DNA of 64,000 nucleotides from Chrysemys picta bellii (GCF_011386835.1 NC_088800.1:57751439-57815438); one strand, 5' to 3'. Shown: positions 1-11,089, counted from the first letter of the stretch. Made by a program: numbers and translations. The notes: generated by a model not told the origin, from the sequence alone.

Positions 1-1330
1 ACTCTGTGGAGATGGGGTAAAGGAGCGGGGGGCAGAAGTGGGGGTAGGGGGACACCCTGACATTAGCCCCCCTCCTACCCCGCCTGCACAGCAAGCAGAA
101 GGCTCCCAGGGACAGCTCCAAGGAAGAGGGCAGGAGCAGCACACGGCAGTGGGGAGAGGGACAGCTGAACAGCTGGCAACTGATAGCCTGCTGGGCGGCT
201 GCTGCACAGGGAACTTAGGGGAACAGGGAGCTGATAGGGAGACTGCCAGTCCACCCTGGTTCCAAGCACCTAATTTGCTCCAATGGGCTGCTCTTTCTGC
301 AAGCAGTGGACAAAGCAAGTGGCTGCCAAACAAGGTTATAAGGGAGCATTGCGCAACTTTAAACGAGCACATTCTCTAATTGATAAGCAACGTAACAACG
401 TTAACTGGGACAACTTTAAGTGAGGAGTTACTGTATTTAGAATGTAAGCTTCTCAGGGCAGGGACCATGTCTCTCACAGTCACTGCTTAACAAACAAATG
501 AAAAGTTAAAACTTAGCTGTGTTGAAAGAACATAAAGAATGCAAAATGAAATACTCAACATTCAGGAGATGCCAAAGTTAACACATGGAACCTCAACTGA
601 GCTCTTTATCCATATACATTATTACACAGTATTTAATTACAAGATCACATATAGGATGGATGGGATTCAGTGAATGAAGTAACTTTTGAATATTTATTAT
701 CTTTACTGTTCAGTGTGAGTGGACACTTGCCTCATTCATTACATATCGATTGACCTGTCTACTGACAGCAGAAATATATTTTCAGATATACCAGTGTAAA
801 TTTAAAGTCCACTGATTTCAATGAATTTACACTGGTAATTGCAAACAGAATTTGGATTAAAATTAGACACATTTCCTCATTCACTATGTATCATTGCTTC
901 ATTCACTGAACACTGTTCAACCAGTGTGCTGAATAAGGCAGGGATCCTATAGTAAAAATAGTATGCGATGAAGTACTAAAAGACCATGTAATATTTTGTT
1001 TGCACAAAGGGACAGAGTTAAGGTTATTCAGGCATCCTTAATAAAGCCATTTTCTGATTTTTCAGTCCTTCGCTTTGTTACATTAACGTTCTTTCAATGT
1101 AGCTTTTTTTACAGCATATATTAGGGTTTATGGACCCAATCCTGCTCCTATTGTAATCAATGGGAGAAGGACAGGGCCCCACATTTTTATATGTATTACC
1201 ATAATGTATACATAATTTGCAATATGGCTGAGTCATAGTTCCTGAAATATTCATAGCTTTTGATTTAAATTGCACCATATAGCTGCATAGTTGAATTATT
1301 GAGTGAATGGCCTTGGGAAATTCTAAATAC
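1..1330. other. CFAP70 intron sequence, no gene seen
   Basis: AT-rich sequence left of CFAP70 exon 5. It contains a palindromic Chompy-like segment at 790-836 and fragments of common sauropsid repeats near 430-475 and 1125-1180. No plausible further CFAP70 exon was recognised. Confidence 0.5.
790..836. repeat. Chompy-like palindromic element
   Basis: The arms ACCAGTGTAAATTTA and TGAATTTACACTGGT are near-perfect inverted repeats around a short centre containing GATTTCAATG. This layout is typical of the small palindromic MITE-like repeats of crocodilians and turtles. Confidence 0.5.
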
Positions 1331-1410
1331 CTTGGCATCTGGACGAAGGCTCTCTAGTGGAGAGCCAGGAACTGGATGCAGTGGAACTGTTGCTCTAAAT
1401 GAACACTGTC
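1331..1410 (-). CDS. CFAP70: CFAP70 exon 5
   Basis: 80 nt. The acceptor is TTCTTCACAG and the donor GTATTT. It encodes [20 protein letters not shown] and LRPDAK in frame with exon 4. The next exon lies left of the window. Confidence 0.92.
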
Positions 1411-4400
1411 CTGTGAAGAAACAAAGACAGAATCAGCACAAAGTCTGAAGCCCTCCTGTAGTGAAATCACTTCATGAATGGAAAAACTGTGCTATCTGCC
1501 CCCCATATAATCCAACTTTCTAAAGACAGCACTAGGTATTATTTGTCAACAGAAGTGAAGCTACAATGAAGAAGCTCTGTGAGAGCAAGAGGTGGATGTG
1601 GACACAGTATGAATTCTACTTTGCACCTTCCAGCAGAGGTAGAAGGTCCACAACAGCCTGACCAAGAGCCACAGTCTTTTCCTCCTTCTGCTTCTTCTCC
1701 TTTGGTAAAACTTCAATCACAGTCACTGAGGGGGGGAAAACATAGAATCTGGTGATGTTTCTCAATCACCTATAAAACAGCAGTTGGAAACAGGGAGATC
1801 ATTCAGGGTGCCTAAAAAGTATATTAGCTCTTAACCAACATTCCTACTTGATTCCCCAGTGATTGAAGGGGATAGAATAGCTGAGTGTTTCCCACAGCCA
1901 GTGCTCAGACTTCATTCTCAAGCAAGTCCTGCTGGAAGAGGATGAGAATAGAGAAGCTGAGAGTTCCCTATAGGGATGCTTCTACTCCATTCTCTAATGA
2001 GTGACTCCTGCTAGGAGCAGATGGGGATGAAGCAGTGAGAGATCCCCACGGCCAGAGCTCCTTTCAATTCTCTAGTGATTCATTCTGAGCAAATATAAAT
2101 GGACAGTTAGAGTGACAGTTACTTACAGAATAAGGGTTTGTGTGCGATGTCATCTAGCGAGTTTGGCCCATCAGAGTTGTATTCAAAGCTAGTGGTGAAG
2201 TTATATTTCACTGTCCCATCTGAAGAAACATCAATTTTCAGGGAGTCACCCAGGATAACACCATTATACTCTGCACGCACATAGGTCACTGGAGTGTCTC
2301 CTTTGACACCTTTCTGGCAAACACAAACCAACAATAGGTTAATTATTTTATTCTACTGCAAAAGGCAGATTTCAAACTGCTCACAACCAGAGCTGTCCAC
2401 AAAAGGTGGTTGAGCTAAGGAAAAAAAAGATTTTTTTTCAGTTACTCCACACACAAGAATGGGTTTATGATGAAAAATTCTGGTCTCACTGAGATTTCAC
2501 CCTCTTTTTTTCATTCTCTCTCTCTGCAGCACCCCAGTGGTTACTAGCACCCAGATGTGGTAGGGACATTTAGAACTAATAGTTTTCATTAACATGGAGG
2601 AGGAGAGAAGCATAACTACACTGACTTTCATCCAAAGGGGCAACATAATAATGAAGAATAATAATAATTTCAAGACAGGTTCTGATTTTTGTAAACAACT
2701 GAGGAGGTAGCTCACAAATGGCATGGCTGCATTAATATGAAATTCTAGAATACTGTATAGCTAAAGAACTCCTTGAAATCTAGTGGGAATTTTAGCAAGC
2801 TTTTTGGAAATATTTGGATTCTGTAGACTCATTAATTCTACACTAGTAGCTTTAAAGAAGGGCACAGTTTTTAGCATGTGTTTACTAGTGTTCTTAAACA
2901 TAGGAATATAGGAAATTCTAAAGTATATCAGACCAGTGGTCCATTTAACTCACCAGCTTTTCTCTGACAGTGGCCACTGGCCAGGAGCAGATGCTCCCAA
3001 AGACAGTGCAAGAAATGATGAGGTGGGAAATTATAATATAACCTCAATACAGGGGGAAAATATTTCCTAACCCTCTCAAGATAGAGGTTGACTTATGACC
3101 AACAAAGGCTGATATCCTCTCCAAACTTTTCTTTAATTCTTATCCATATAAGCCAAATCTTTATTTGAATCCTGTTAAGCAATTTTGCCTAATGATACTT
3201 TGCGGTAATCATAGACTTTAAGGTCAGAAGGGACCATTATGATCATCTAGTCTGACCTCCTGCACAATGCAAGCCACAGAATCTCACCTCCCCCCCCCCC
3301 CTGTATCAAACCTGTGTCTGAGCCACTGAAGTCCTCAAATCATGGTTTAAAGACTTCAAGGTGCAGAGAATCTTCCAGCAAGTGACCCGTGCCCCATGCT
3401 GCAGAGGAAGGCGAAAAACCCCCAAGGCTTCTGCCAATCTGCCCTGGAGGAAAATTCCTTCCCGACCCCAAATATGGCGTTCAGCTAAACCCTGAGCACG
3501 TGGGCAAGACTCACCAGCCAGACACCCAGGAAAGAATTCTCTGTAGTAACTCAGATCCCACCCCATCTAACATCCAATCACAAGCCATTGGGCATATTTA
3601 CCGCTAGTAGTCAAAGATGAATTAATTGCCAAAATTAGGCTATCCCATTATACCATCCCCTCCATAAACTTATCAAGCTTAGTCTTGAAGACAGATATAT
3701 CTTTTGCCCCCACTACTCCCCTTAGAAGGCTGTTCCAGAACTTCACTCCTCTGATGGTTAGAAACCTTCATCTAATTTCAAGTCTAAATTTCCTGAAGTC
3801 CAGTTTATATCCATTTGTTCTTGTGTCCACATTGGTACTGAGCTTAAATAATTTCTCTCCCTCCCTGGTATTTATCCCTCTGATATATTTATAGAGAGCA
3901 ATCATATCTCCCCTCAGCCTTCTTTTGGTTAGGCTAAACAAGCCAAGCTCTTTGAATCTCCTTTCATAAGACAGGTTTTCCATTCCTCGGATCATCCTAG
4001 TAGCCCTTCTCTGAACCTCTTCCAGTTTGAATTCATCCTTCTTAAACATGGGAGACCAGAACTGCACACACTATTCCAGATGAGGTCTCACCAGTGCCTT
4101 GTATAACGGTACTAACATCTCCTTGTCTCTACTGGAAATACCTTGCCTGATGCATCCCAAGACCGCATTAGCTTTTTTCACGGCCATATCACATTGGTGG
4201 CTCATAGTCATCCAGTGATCAACCAATACTCTGAGGTCCTTCTCCTCCTCTGTTACTTCCAACTGATGCCTCCCCAGCTTTCATTGTGCATTGTGTAATC
4301 AATATATCCTTTTATCAGTTTTAAATTTGCTGTTTTTCAGTTTCATTAAATGCCTCCTTATTAATCCATTAAGAGAAAGGCTAAATAGAAGACACCTTTT

Positions 4401-5656
4401 CTATACCATTCATTATTCTGTATTCCTTTCTCATGTCCTCTCTTATTCATCTCCTCTCTAACTAAACATTCCCAAATTTCTTCTATATACCTTCATCTGG
4501 AAGCTTTTACGTATCCCTTAACATTTCCCTCCCCCCCCACCCATCTCTTAGCCCTCTCTATACTTGCTATTTTCTTTTTGAGAGGGGGCGACCAGAACTG
4601 AAGTATTCCAGTTCAGGTTGTACCACTGATTTATATAATGACATTTAATATTTTCAGTATTATTTCTCATCTCATTCCTTTATAGACTTCCCTACTGCAC
4701 AAAGACATAGCAAGGGTAAATCTATTAATGCATGAGAGGTATTTTGATACTATGGTATAAATGCCTAGACAGATAGCTAGATGCATTCTACCATTTTATT
4801 TGCTTTTCTGACTGCTGCTATATAATGAGCAGAAATTTTCATTGTGCTGTCCACTGTGACACCCAGGTCTTTTTTCTGAGTTGTTACAATTACTCTAGAC
4901 GTCAATAAGATCAGCCAGGAATGTAATGTGGTTCATAGACTCCATTAATGGCCAGATTTTGATTTTAGTTAACTGGCACAAATTTCAGTGGAGTTATTTG
5001 AGATTTACATTGCTGTAACTGAGATCAGAATCAACTCTTTATAAGTATTTGTCTCTATATTATGTTGGTGATGGAAGGAGGGTATGGAATTTAAAAAAAA
5101 AAAGAACATGTTAGCAAAACAGGAGTATGACCTATATCATGCATTGCTTAGAAAACTTTGTTGTAAAGAATTAACTAAAAATACTGATAGTAATGCAAGA
5201 GGGGGCATAGCAGGTCATGTTTCAAATTAATGTTTATGCAATGCAATATTCCTGGATGGGCTGTCGGTGGGGATTGAACCCAAGATTTTTGGACCAAAAA
5301 ACAAGACCCTTTACTCTACATACGAGCTAGCCACTACTGGGGAACAGAGAACCATGCTGTGTAACTATGGGTTACACTGAGGTCCTGGTTTCATTATAGA
5401 TTGCTCAGGAGTGTTATGTTCTCACACCAAGTTTTGGAAGCGTTTACAGCATAAAAGTTCATGCCTGCCCCATTTACTAAACCAGATATATTTAATGCCA
5501 GACAAGATGAGACATTTCAGAAGCCTTTACCAGGTCACGTGCCTCCAACACTGTGATCTGTACCGGTTTGATTGGGGACAGAGGTGCCTCAATGGAAGAA
5601 GGTGGAGCCAATATAAGGGATCCTCTTTTACTAGCCTGCCCAGAGAGAACAGCCAT
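1331..5656 (-). CDS. CFAP70: CFAP70 (TTC18), 5' part: cilia and flagella associated protein 70
   Basis: N-terminal 164 codons of an axonemal protein that, from knowledge of the family, localises to motile cilia near the outer dynein arms; TPRs lie in the C-terminal part, outside this window. Coding exons on the minus strand are 5531-5656, 2127-2313, 1627-1725 and 1331-1410, all with GT-AG boundaries and matching phases. The translation reads [12 protein letters not shown] (residues 31-42), then [49 protein letters not shown] and [17 protein letters not shown], which follow human CFAP70 block for block. This part resembles a C2-like beta-sandwich. The ATG at 5656 follows a splice acceptor by 4 nt, so exon 1 is non-coding. 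The first ~28 residues are less conserved. The gene continues beyond position 1; no further exon was found between 1 and 1330. Confidence 0.93.
1627..1725 (-). CDS. CFAP70: CFAP70 exon 4
   Basis: 99 nt. The first two bases complete a Leu codon begun in exon 3 ([16 protein letters not shown]). The acceptor is CCCCCCTCAG and the donor GTGCAA. It encodes a lysine-rich linker followed by [14 protein letters not shown]. Confidence 0.93.
2127..2313 (-). CDS. CFAP70: CFAP70 exon 3
   Basis: 187 nt in phase 0, ending with one extra base. The acceptor is TTTGCCAG and the donor GTAAGT. It encodes [19 protein letters not shown] through DDIAHKPLF, the best conserved block of the N-terminal domain. Confidence 0.95.
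2885..3180 (-). mobile_element. CR1/L3-like LINE 3' tail fragment
   Basis: The segment with CAGACCAGTGGTCCATTTA is the reverse complement of the tail type seen at the end of the plus-strand LINE at 40770-40822 (CTAGATGGACC). It is 5' truncated and non-coding. Confidence 0.5.
3206..4270 (-). mobile_element. CR1 LINE, 5'-truncated
   Basis: Conceptual translations at 4262-4071 and 4067-3768 carry the C-terminal reverse-transcriptase region: [54 protein letters not shown], then [20 protein letters not shown]. The 3' end (ATCATAATGGTCCCTTCTGA, then CTTAAAGTCTATGA) is the standard CR1 tail. It lies in CFAP70 intron 2 and is broken by stops. Confidence 0.85.
4271..4905 (-). mobile_element. older diverged CR1 fragment
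   Basis: Segments such as GACCAGAACTGAAGTATTCCA and TACCACTGATTTATATAATG repeat, in degraded form, the text of the younger CR1 copy next to it. No open frame remains. Confidence 0.45.
4950..5034. repeat. palindromic Chompy-like element
   Basis: CCAGATTTTGATTTTAGTTA at the left end and TAACTGAGATCAGAATC at the right end form an imperfect inverted repeat. Similar text recurs near 19850-19925 and 60898-61005. Confidence 0.4.
5262..5337 (-). repeat. tRNA-derived SINE fragment
   Basis: On the minus strand GTGGCTAGCTCGTATGTAGA is followed some 40 nt later by GGGTTCAATCCCCAC, resembling the A and B boxes of RNA polymerase III promoters. It does not fold into a clean tRNA, so a tRNA-derived SINE or tRNA pseudogene is likelier. 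Confidence 0.4.
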
Positions 5657-5660
5657 GTCT
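5531..5660 (-). CDS. CFAP70: CFAP70 exon 2 (first coding exon)
   Basis: The acceptor TTCTGCAG ends at 5661, the ATG is at 5656-5654, and the donor GTAAAG starts at 5530. It encodes 42 residues from [10 protein letters not shown] to ITVLEARDL and ends in phase 0. The 3' half is the conserved start of the C2-like domain. Confidence 0.9.
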
Positions 5661-6044
5661 CTGCAGAAATAAGGAATGAAAAAAATTAAACATACCCATA
5701 CTCTTTCTTCTAGGCTCTGTTTTGCAGTAACTCAGCACAACCTCTTGTTATGCTCTCAGCAGCACTATTCCTGTGTTGTGAGCTCTTCTACCTTCTCTAA
5801 AACTACCCCCTCTCCCAGCTAATCAAATTCAAAATAATGTAAATGATACACAGAAACGGCACATTCTAATAAGATTCAAGACCTGGATGTTGAAACATCT
5901 CAAAATGCACATGGTTTTACTGATCACACAAACACTTTGTACAGTTCAGTTCCCTTCAGTGTGAAACTCAAAGTGAAAAATATCTTATGGACATAAACCC
6001 CAAATGGTACAGGACGGGGAGCATGTCAAACATTTGTGTGATGT

Positions 6045-6890
6045 ATCTAGCTATGGAGGGAGAGTGGGGTGAAGGGATACCCAAAGAAGGGCAGGTCCCA
6101 GGGACAGGGATACCCAGTGTGTGTGTGGGGGGGGGGGAGTTCCTGTGGCAGGGGATAGGCAGGGAGGGAAGGGGTACCCAGAGGCAGTTCCCAGGGCAGG
6201 AGAGGAGAGGGAACAGCCAACGGAGGGCAGTTCCCAGGGATGGGGATAGCCGGTGGGGGGGAGTTCCTGGGGGAAGGGGAGGCGCGGAGGGGATACCTGG
6301 TGGGGGGCGGTTCCCAGGGCAGGGGATAGCCAGGAGAGGATACCTGCGGGGGGGGGGGGCAGTTCCTGGGGGAGGGATACCTTCTTCGGAGGTGCATCCG
6401 AAGAAGTGGGCTGTAGTCCACGAAAGCTTATGCTCTAATAAATTTGTTAGTCTCTAAGGTGCCACAAGTACTCCTGTTCTTTTTGCGGATACAGACTAAC
6501 ACGGCTACTACTCTGAAACCAGAGGTGGGGAGTTCCCGGGAGGAGGAGGGGACAACCGGGGGTGAGGGGGGCAGTTCCCAACTTCCATGGGCAGGGGATA
6601 GGCTAGGCGGGGATATCCGGTGGAGGCCGGTTTCCGGGACAGGGGATAGCCGGGAGAGGATACCCAGAGCCTGGAGGGGGCAGGTCCCGCGGTAGGAGGG
6701 AGGGATACCCAGAGGGGCTGTTCTCGGTAGGGGGAGAGGACAGCCTGGGGGGGGAGGGGCAGTTCCCAGGGCAGGGGATAGGCTAGGCGGGGATACCCGG
6801 TAGAGGCCGGTTCCCGGGGCAGAGGGATACCCAGAGAGGGCAGTTCCCGGGGGTTCCCCGCCGGATGTACATGACGGGGGCAGACCCCAG
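6045..6890. repeat. G-rich minisatellite in CFAP70 intron 1
   Basis: Imperfect tandem units of GGGGATAC/AGCC, CAGTTCCC(A/G)GGG and CAGGGGATAG follow each other for about 850 bp and are strongly purine-rich on the plus strand. The array is interrupted at 6388-6525 by a retroelement tail. G-runs of 3-10 could form quadruplexes. It starts about 50 bp beyond the exon 1 donor of CFAP70. Confidence 0.8.
6388..6525 (+). mobile_element. Penelope-like retroelement 3' end with hammerhead-like motif (probable)
   Basis: The text from GCATCCGAAGAAG through AATAAATTTGTTAGTCTCTA, GGTGCCACAAGTACTCCT and GACTAACACGGCTACTACTC belongs to a repeat family I recognise as widespread in turtles and other vertebrates. 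The assignment to Penelope-like elements is from memory and uncertain. It splits the surrounding minisatellite. Confidence 0.55.
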
Positions 6891-6944
6891 GGTAGAGTCA
6901 CCCCTGGTCCCGGGTGTACGGGGACGCGAGCGAGGGGTACTCAC

Positions 6945-7004
6945 CGCTTACGGCTGGGACGGGGAGGAGCGAGTCAGTGATCACTTTTCAGGGGCGCGTC
7001 CTCG
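6945..7004 (-). other. CFAP70: CFAP70 non-coding exon 1 (approximate)
   Basis: A strong minus-strand donor, GTGAGTACC, begins at 6944 inside a CpG-rich block. Since exon 2 carries the start codon just after its acceptor, an untranslated first exon is required and this is the only good candidate. The 5' limit is a guess placed just below the X-box. An alternative donor (GTAAGC) overlaps 5 nt upstream. Confidence 0.5.
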
Positions 7005-7018
7005 GTAACCGTAGCAAC
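7005..7018 (-). promoter_or_regulatory. X-box (RFX binding site)
   Basis: GTAACC-GT-AGCAAC fits the RFX consensus GTNRCC(N0-3)RGYAAC at every position with a 2-nt spacer. RFX2/RFX3 bind such sites in promoters of ciliary genes. The site lies about 60 bp upstream of the exon 1 donor of CFAP70, so the gene's function supports the call. Confidence 0.8.
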
Positions 7019-7162
7019 CGTTCCTACTCCCGCGCGTGCCTCGCCCCTTGCCCCACGCGTAGGGCACGTGACGGTGTTCTGACTCCACCTCTCCTGCCGC
7101 CAAGCTTGTTGTGGGCAGCAGGGGGCGGGGAGCCTCTCTCCTGAGCTGGGGCTGAGGCCCAG

Positions 7163-7173
7163 GCGGCCATTTT
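7163..7173 (-). promoter_or_regulatory. YY1-type motif
   Basis: On the minus strand the sequence reads AAAATGGCCGC, which fits the YY1 consensus AANATGGCNGC. Such sites are frequent in CpG-island promoters close to the start of transcription. Confidence 0.45.
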
Positions 7174-7589
7174 GGTTACTGGCGCAGGCGGACTGTGCCC
7201 AGCTCCGGAGCCCTGGGCAGACTGGCCAGTCACTTTGATTGGAGCATAGCAGGACCTTGGTTCTAGCTGCGCGGGGCCCTGAGGGGCAAAACCTCATGCA
7301 GCCTAGGGCGCCCGGGACATAACCACTCTGACATGCCTGTGTCCTCTCCTGTCAGTGCCATGGGAACATGCTGTGACCTCACACAGTGACATTGTGGGAA
7401 CAGGTATGAGTTCTCATGGCTGGGCCATGGGAATGCCCTGGGACCTTGCCTGGCACACATCCTCGCCTATCAACACATGATTTTATAATGCTCCCTGTCA
7501 ATCTGGGGCTCTTTAACTGCTCTCGACCCTATAGTGTGGACCCTATTGTTTAAAGAATTCCCTTACTTAGGGTCCAATGTGCCGTATCC

Positions 7590-7782
7590 CATATCAAGTC
7601 ACCATGGAAGCATTATAGCCAGCCCCAAGCATTCAAAACTCATTAGGCCCTGAAAATCATGAGATTGCCTTAAAAGTCACGGGATTTTAAAAAATAATAC
7701 ATTTGGGATTCTTTTTATTTGACCTTTAGGGTCACACTTTCAAGCTTTTCTCTTCAACCCTGAGGGCTTAAAGCTTAATTGA

Positions 7783-7845
<63 letters not shown>

Positions 7846-7925
7846 CTGAGATTCTCACATAATGAAATGATGCCATGAGCTGCAGCTTAAGAAAAATATC
7901 AAATCTTGCAAGACTCGTGAGAGTT
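7590..7925. repeat. unclassified interspersed repeat
   Basis: Text such as AAAATCATGAGATTGCCTTA and CACGGGATTTTAAAAAATAA belongs to a repeat common in turtle genomes. The GAAA microsatellite at 7781-7845 has expanded inside it. Confidence 0.45.
7781..7845 (+). repeat. (GAAA)16 microsatellite
   Basis: Sixteen uninterrupted GAAA units. The opposite strand reads as a run of Phe/Leu/Ser codons in an open frame that is an artefact. Confidence 0.97.
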
Positions 7926-8037
7926 TGTAATACAGTAGAATGCATTTTGTTCCCCATTTCAGCAACAATTACATGAAGTATCACACAGTGCAATACAAAT
8001 GTAGGGCTTTGGTCCAGGAATGGAACTATTGGCATTT

Positions 8038-8063
8038 AGATAGATAGGTAGATAGATAGATAA
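8038..8063 (+). repeat. (GATA)n microsatellite
   Basis: About six GATA/GGTA units. Confidence 0.85.
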
Positions 8064-11000
8064 TCTTTTATTTCCATGACACATAGGTGACCACCCTACC
8101 TGATTTACAGGACATGTGACACAACTGTGAGAAACTAGAATCCTCAAGAGCAGAGTGGATAGCATCTTATAGGGGCAGTATACTAAAGCAGGGAAGAAGG
8201 AAATCCGTGGCTCTGAATGTCCTCCTCATCTATAATTTGTTTAGTGTCCATATTGCACTGGAAACATAGTAACAAATTAACAGGCATACACAACTCCTGA
8301 GCCACAGGTGCCCTACAAGTCTCATCCTCAGGCATGGAGGGATGTGGGGGCGAAACAGGTGATGCACAGTATCATTGGCCATGGAGAAAGGGTGGCATAG
8401 GGTAGATGATATGCACTGTCCTCTTCCAGAGAGGTGAGGTGGGATACACACATTCCAGCCACCTGGAAGTGATGGGATCAGGTAGGTGATACTATCATCC
8501 AGCATAGGGGTGAATTGGGTGATTCACAGTATTCCCTGGCATGGGGTTAGTGAATAATACCATATTTTCCAGCAGGGGGCAGGTGAGACATAGGATCCTG
8601 GAGCTCCCGTTGTCAGGACCTGATAAGAGTTTTGCACGTGCGTCTCCTAAGAGCCAAGCCCCAGTGTCTCAGTCACTCTACCCAGTGAGAAGTAATTCTT
8701 GACAGGGTCTGAGTAGGCAGTATATTCTTAGACCACAAGGTTCTGTCTAGCATTTCTGCAGTTAGAAGCAGAAAACAATCCAGGAGAAGGCAGGCAGCTG
8801 CAGCTCTAAGACAAATCCACAGCGAAGAAGAGAGCAACGGAATGGGAAAGAAAGAAAGAAGCAAAGAAAAAGCACCTAGAAGGTTAGTCTGCCTTGTAAG
8901 CTGTTGTCATTTCAAGGAATGGATGGTTTAACTTCTCAAAGTTTACTCTGGTCCTTAGATTCCCTTCCTGCACTGCTTTCTTCCTCCCCTCTCGTCACCT
9001 CCATTTAGCATTCTCTTACGTTCCTCCTGCTGAAGCAGTTTTTAGACCCATTACATTTCTCCCTTCTGACAAATGGAGCTACAGATGAATGAAGGAACAG
9101 GCTAAGAGGATTCAAAGGGGAGGGGAAATAACCTTCTCCAGTCTCTATATTCAGGGGCTGAGCACAATTTTCTCTCTGCTTGGACACCTCAAGCTCCTGG
9201 CCGGCATGGGGCTGAGGACCAGGTGAGGAGGGTTTCAGTGAGATAAGCATTTTTAACCATTTTGTTGATCTGGGTTGGAAGAGTGCTTTGAGTGTTAATG
9301 TACCCACCGAGTTCCTGGGGGGAGCAGGGTCTTGGGACTAGCTGTGGCTAGCTTGAGGAGCTATGTTTGGATGGTTGGGGAGCAAAATACGGACTGAAAA
9401 GATCTGAAAAGTTCCAGGGCAAACAGTTAATGGAAATCACTCCTGCCATTAAAATTGCTTTTGGCTTGATTCCTAGGAGGTCTCTGGCCAGTCCTATAGC
9501 TGATTGGCTGGCTCCCCATGGTGACCCAGGACCAGAATAGCACTGCTATCAGATTTGTGTTGGTAGTGGTTGTGTTTTTTCCTGGGTCTATCTTCTTGCC
9601 CCATGACATTTGAGCATGGCTGCCCTTGGCTTTCCTCCTTTATTCCTCATCACCCTATCTCCGTAAGTGCTTTTTTTTTTTTTACTCTGGGTTGGAAAGG
9701 CAATCAGTCTGGTACAGGAATAGATCAAGCATCTGTCAAGTGATGTGGGAGGCAGTCCGAGTGATCCAACTGGCAAACTCCCTCCTCCGCCCCCGCCCCA
9801 GCTCACACATTGAATCCATGCCCTGCTCCCTTGGGTGAGTGATTTGTACCATTCCACCACCACTGGCTTCTGTTGAGCTTGGGTTATTATATGCCACAAG
9901 ATTCAGGTCCCTGGAGCTGGCGCAGAAAAGTATCTTATAAACACTAGCAGCATGTGCATTGGTACACACACACATGAAGGAAGAATTCTGTCTGTGGAGC
10001 ACACATGTAGACAGAATGTCACTGCTGGTATATGTATGTATGTGGAGGGGAGAGGGGGAAGAGTATGCTCAGAGGCAGCAGCTAGACCTCCTTTTTACAG
10101 GTTTAACATATGCTCCCTCGTGGGCTAGCTGCCACTAGTATGGAAAAGGGGTGAGACCATGGCCATCACCAACACCCCTCCCTTCGCGGTGTATAGCATC
10201 ACCAACTCCTATGTGCCCATGAAGTTCAAGCATGATCTGTCCCATCCGGAGACAAACCAAACAACATGGACTGGCTGATGGTGGCATCAATGTTTTCCCT
10301 TTGCATTTCCTAATTAGGCTGATTGACTTTGTAAGAGCAACGTGGTAGGTGCTCAGATGCTATGGTTATGGGTAGAGCATAAAGCTGGAATAACAACAGC
10401 CTAGAATTTAATACTCATCAAATGGAGATCGGGGGTACCAGACTTGTTCCTTCTCTGGCTCTGGACCATGATCAGGCCCTTGTAAGGCTGACAGCAGGGC
10501 TCAGTTCTTTGCCAACCAAGTCAGCTGGCTGGGCTGAAAGCGTTTTCCTGACTTTCAACCAGCTTTGCAAGCAAGGCAGGCACCGTCCACCTGTCAGCAG
10601 TTATTCCCCTAGGCCAGACCTCTGCGTGCATCTCCAGGCCCTGCTGAGAAACAGCAATGAACTTGCTTATCATAAAGAGAAGCTAGCCCGCTGTACAGAT
10701 CACCTTTTCTTACTCTATGCAAGTTCAGTGCTGGGAAAACGTGCCTGATTGCCAGCCCTGGAGCCAGAGTCCTCTCTCTACTAACAGAGCAGGTACAACA
10801 CAGGCAGGGAAAGTGTAAGCTCTCTCCCCAGTGTGTCCCAGTCTTGCTCTGCAGGGACCTGTTCCAACAAGGAGAGCTCACTCTATTCACTCAGTTCTTG
10901 TCTTCTCTGCTGGGACTGCACAAAAGGGGGCAAATGCTGTAAGTGCCAATTATGGTGGTGTCTTGGATGTTAGGAGCACCTTTCCATGGACACTACCATC

Positions 11001-11089
11001 TGATGTGTGGTCTGTATGAAACTGGTGGTAACTTTTGTACTACTGAGCTGGGCCAAGTTTGAACCTTTGATCTAGAAGTAAAAACACAC

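Larger units (their letters stand above)
6905..7245 (-). promoter_or_regulatory. CpG-rich promoter of CFAP70
   Basis: The block is GC- and CpG-rich, unlike the AT-rich introns to its left. It contains an X-box (7005-7018), a YY1-type motif (7163-7173) and an inverted CCAAT box (ATTGG, 7238-7242). No TATA box is evident. It may also fire toward MSS51: a good plus-strand donor (CAG|GTATGAG) lies near 7403, but no exon is proven. Confidence 0.6.

Noticed and set aside
5262..5337. Possible functional tRNA gene on the minus strand
   Set aside because: The A- and B-box-like motifs are present but acceptor and anticodon stems do not pair, so it is listed only as a tRNA-derived repeat.
5987..6457. 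Gly-rich and Pro-rich open frames on both strands
   Set aside because: Translation of the G-rich minisatellite in CFAP70 intron 1.
7775..8035. 86-codon minus-strand frame rich in Phe/Leu/Ser
   Set aside because: It comes from the GAAA microsatellite.
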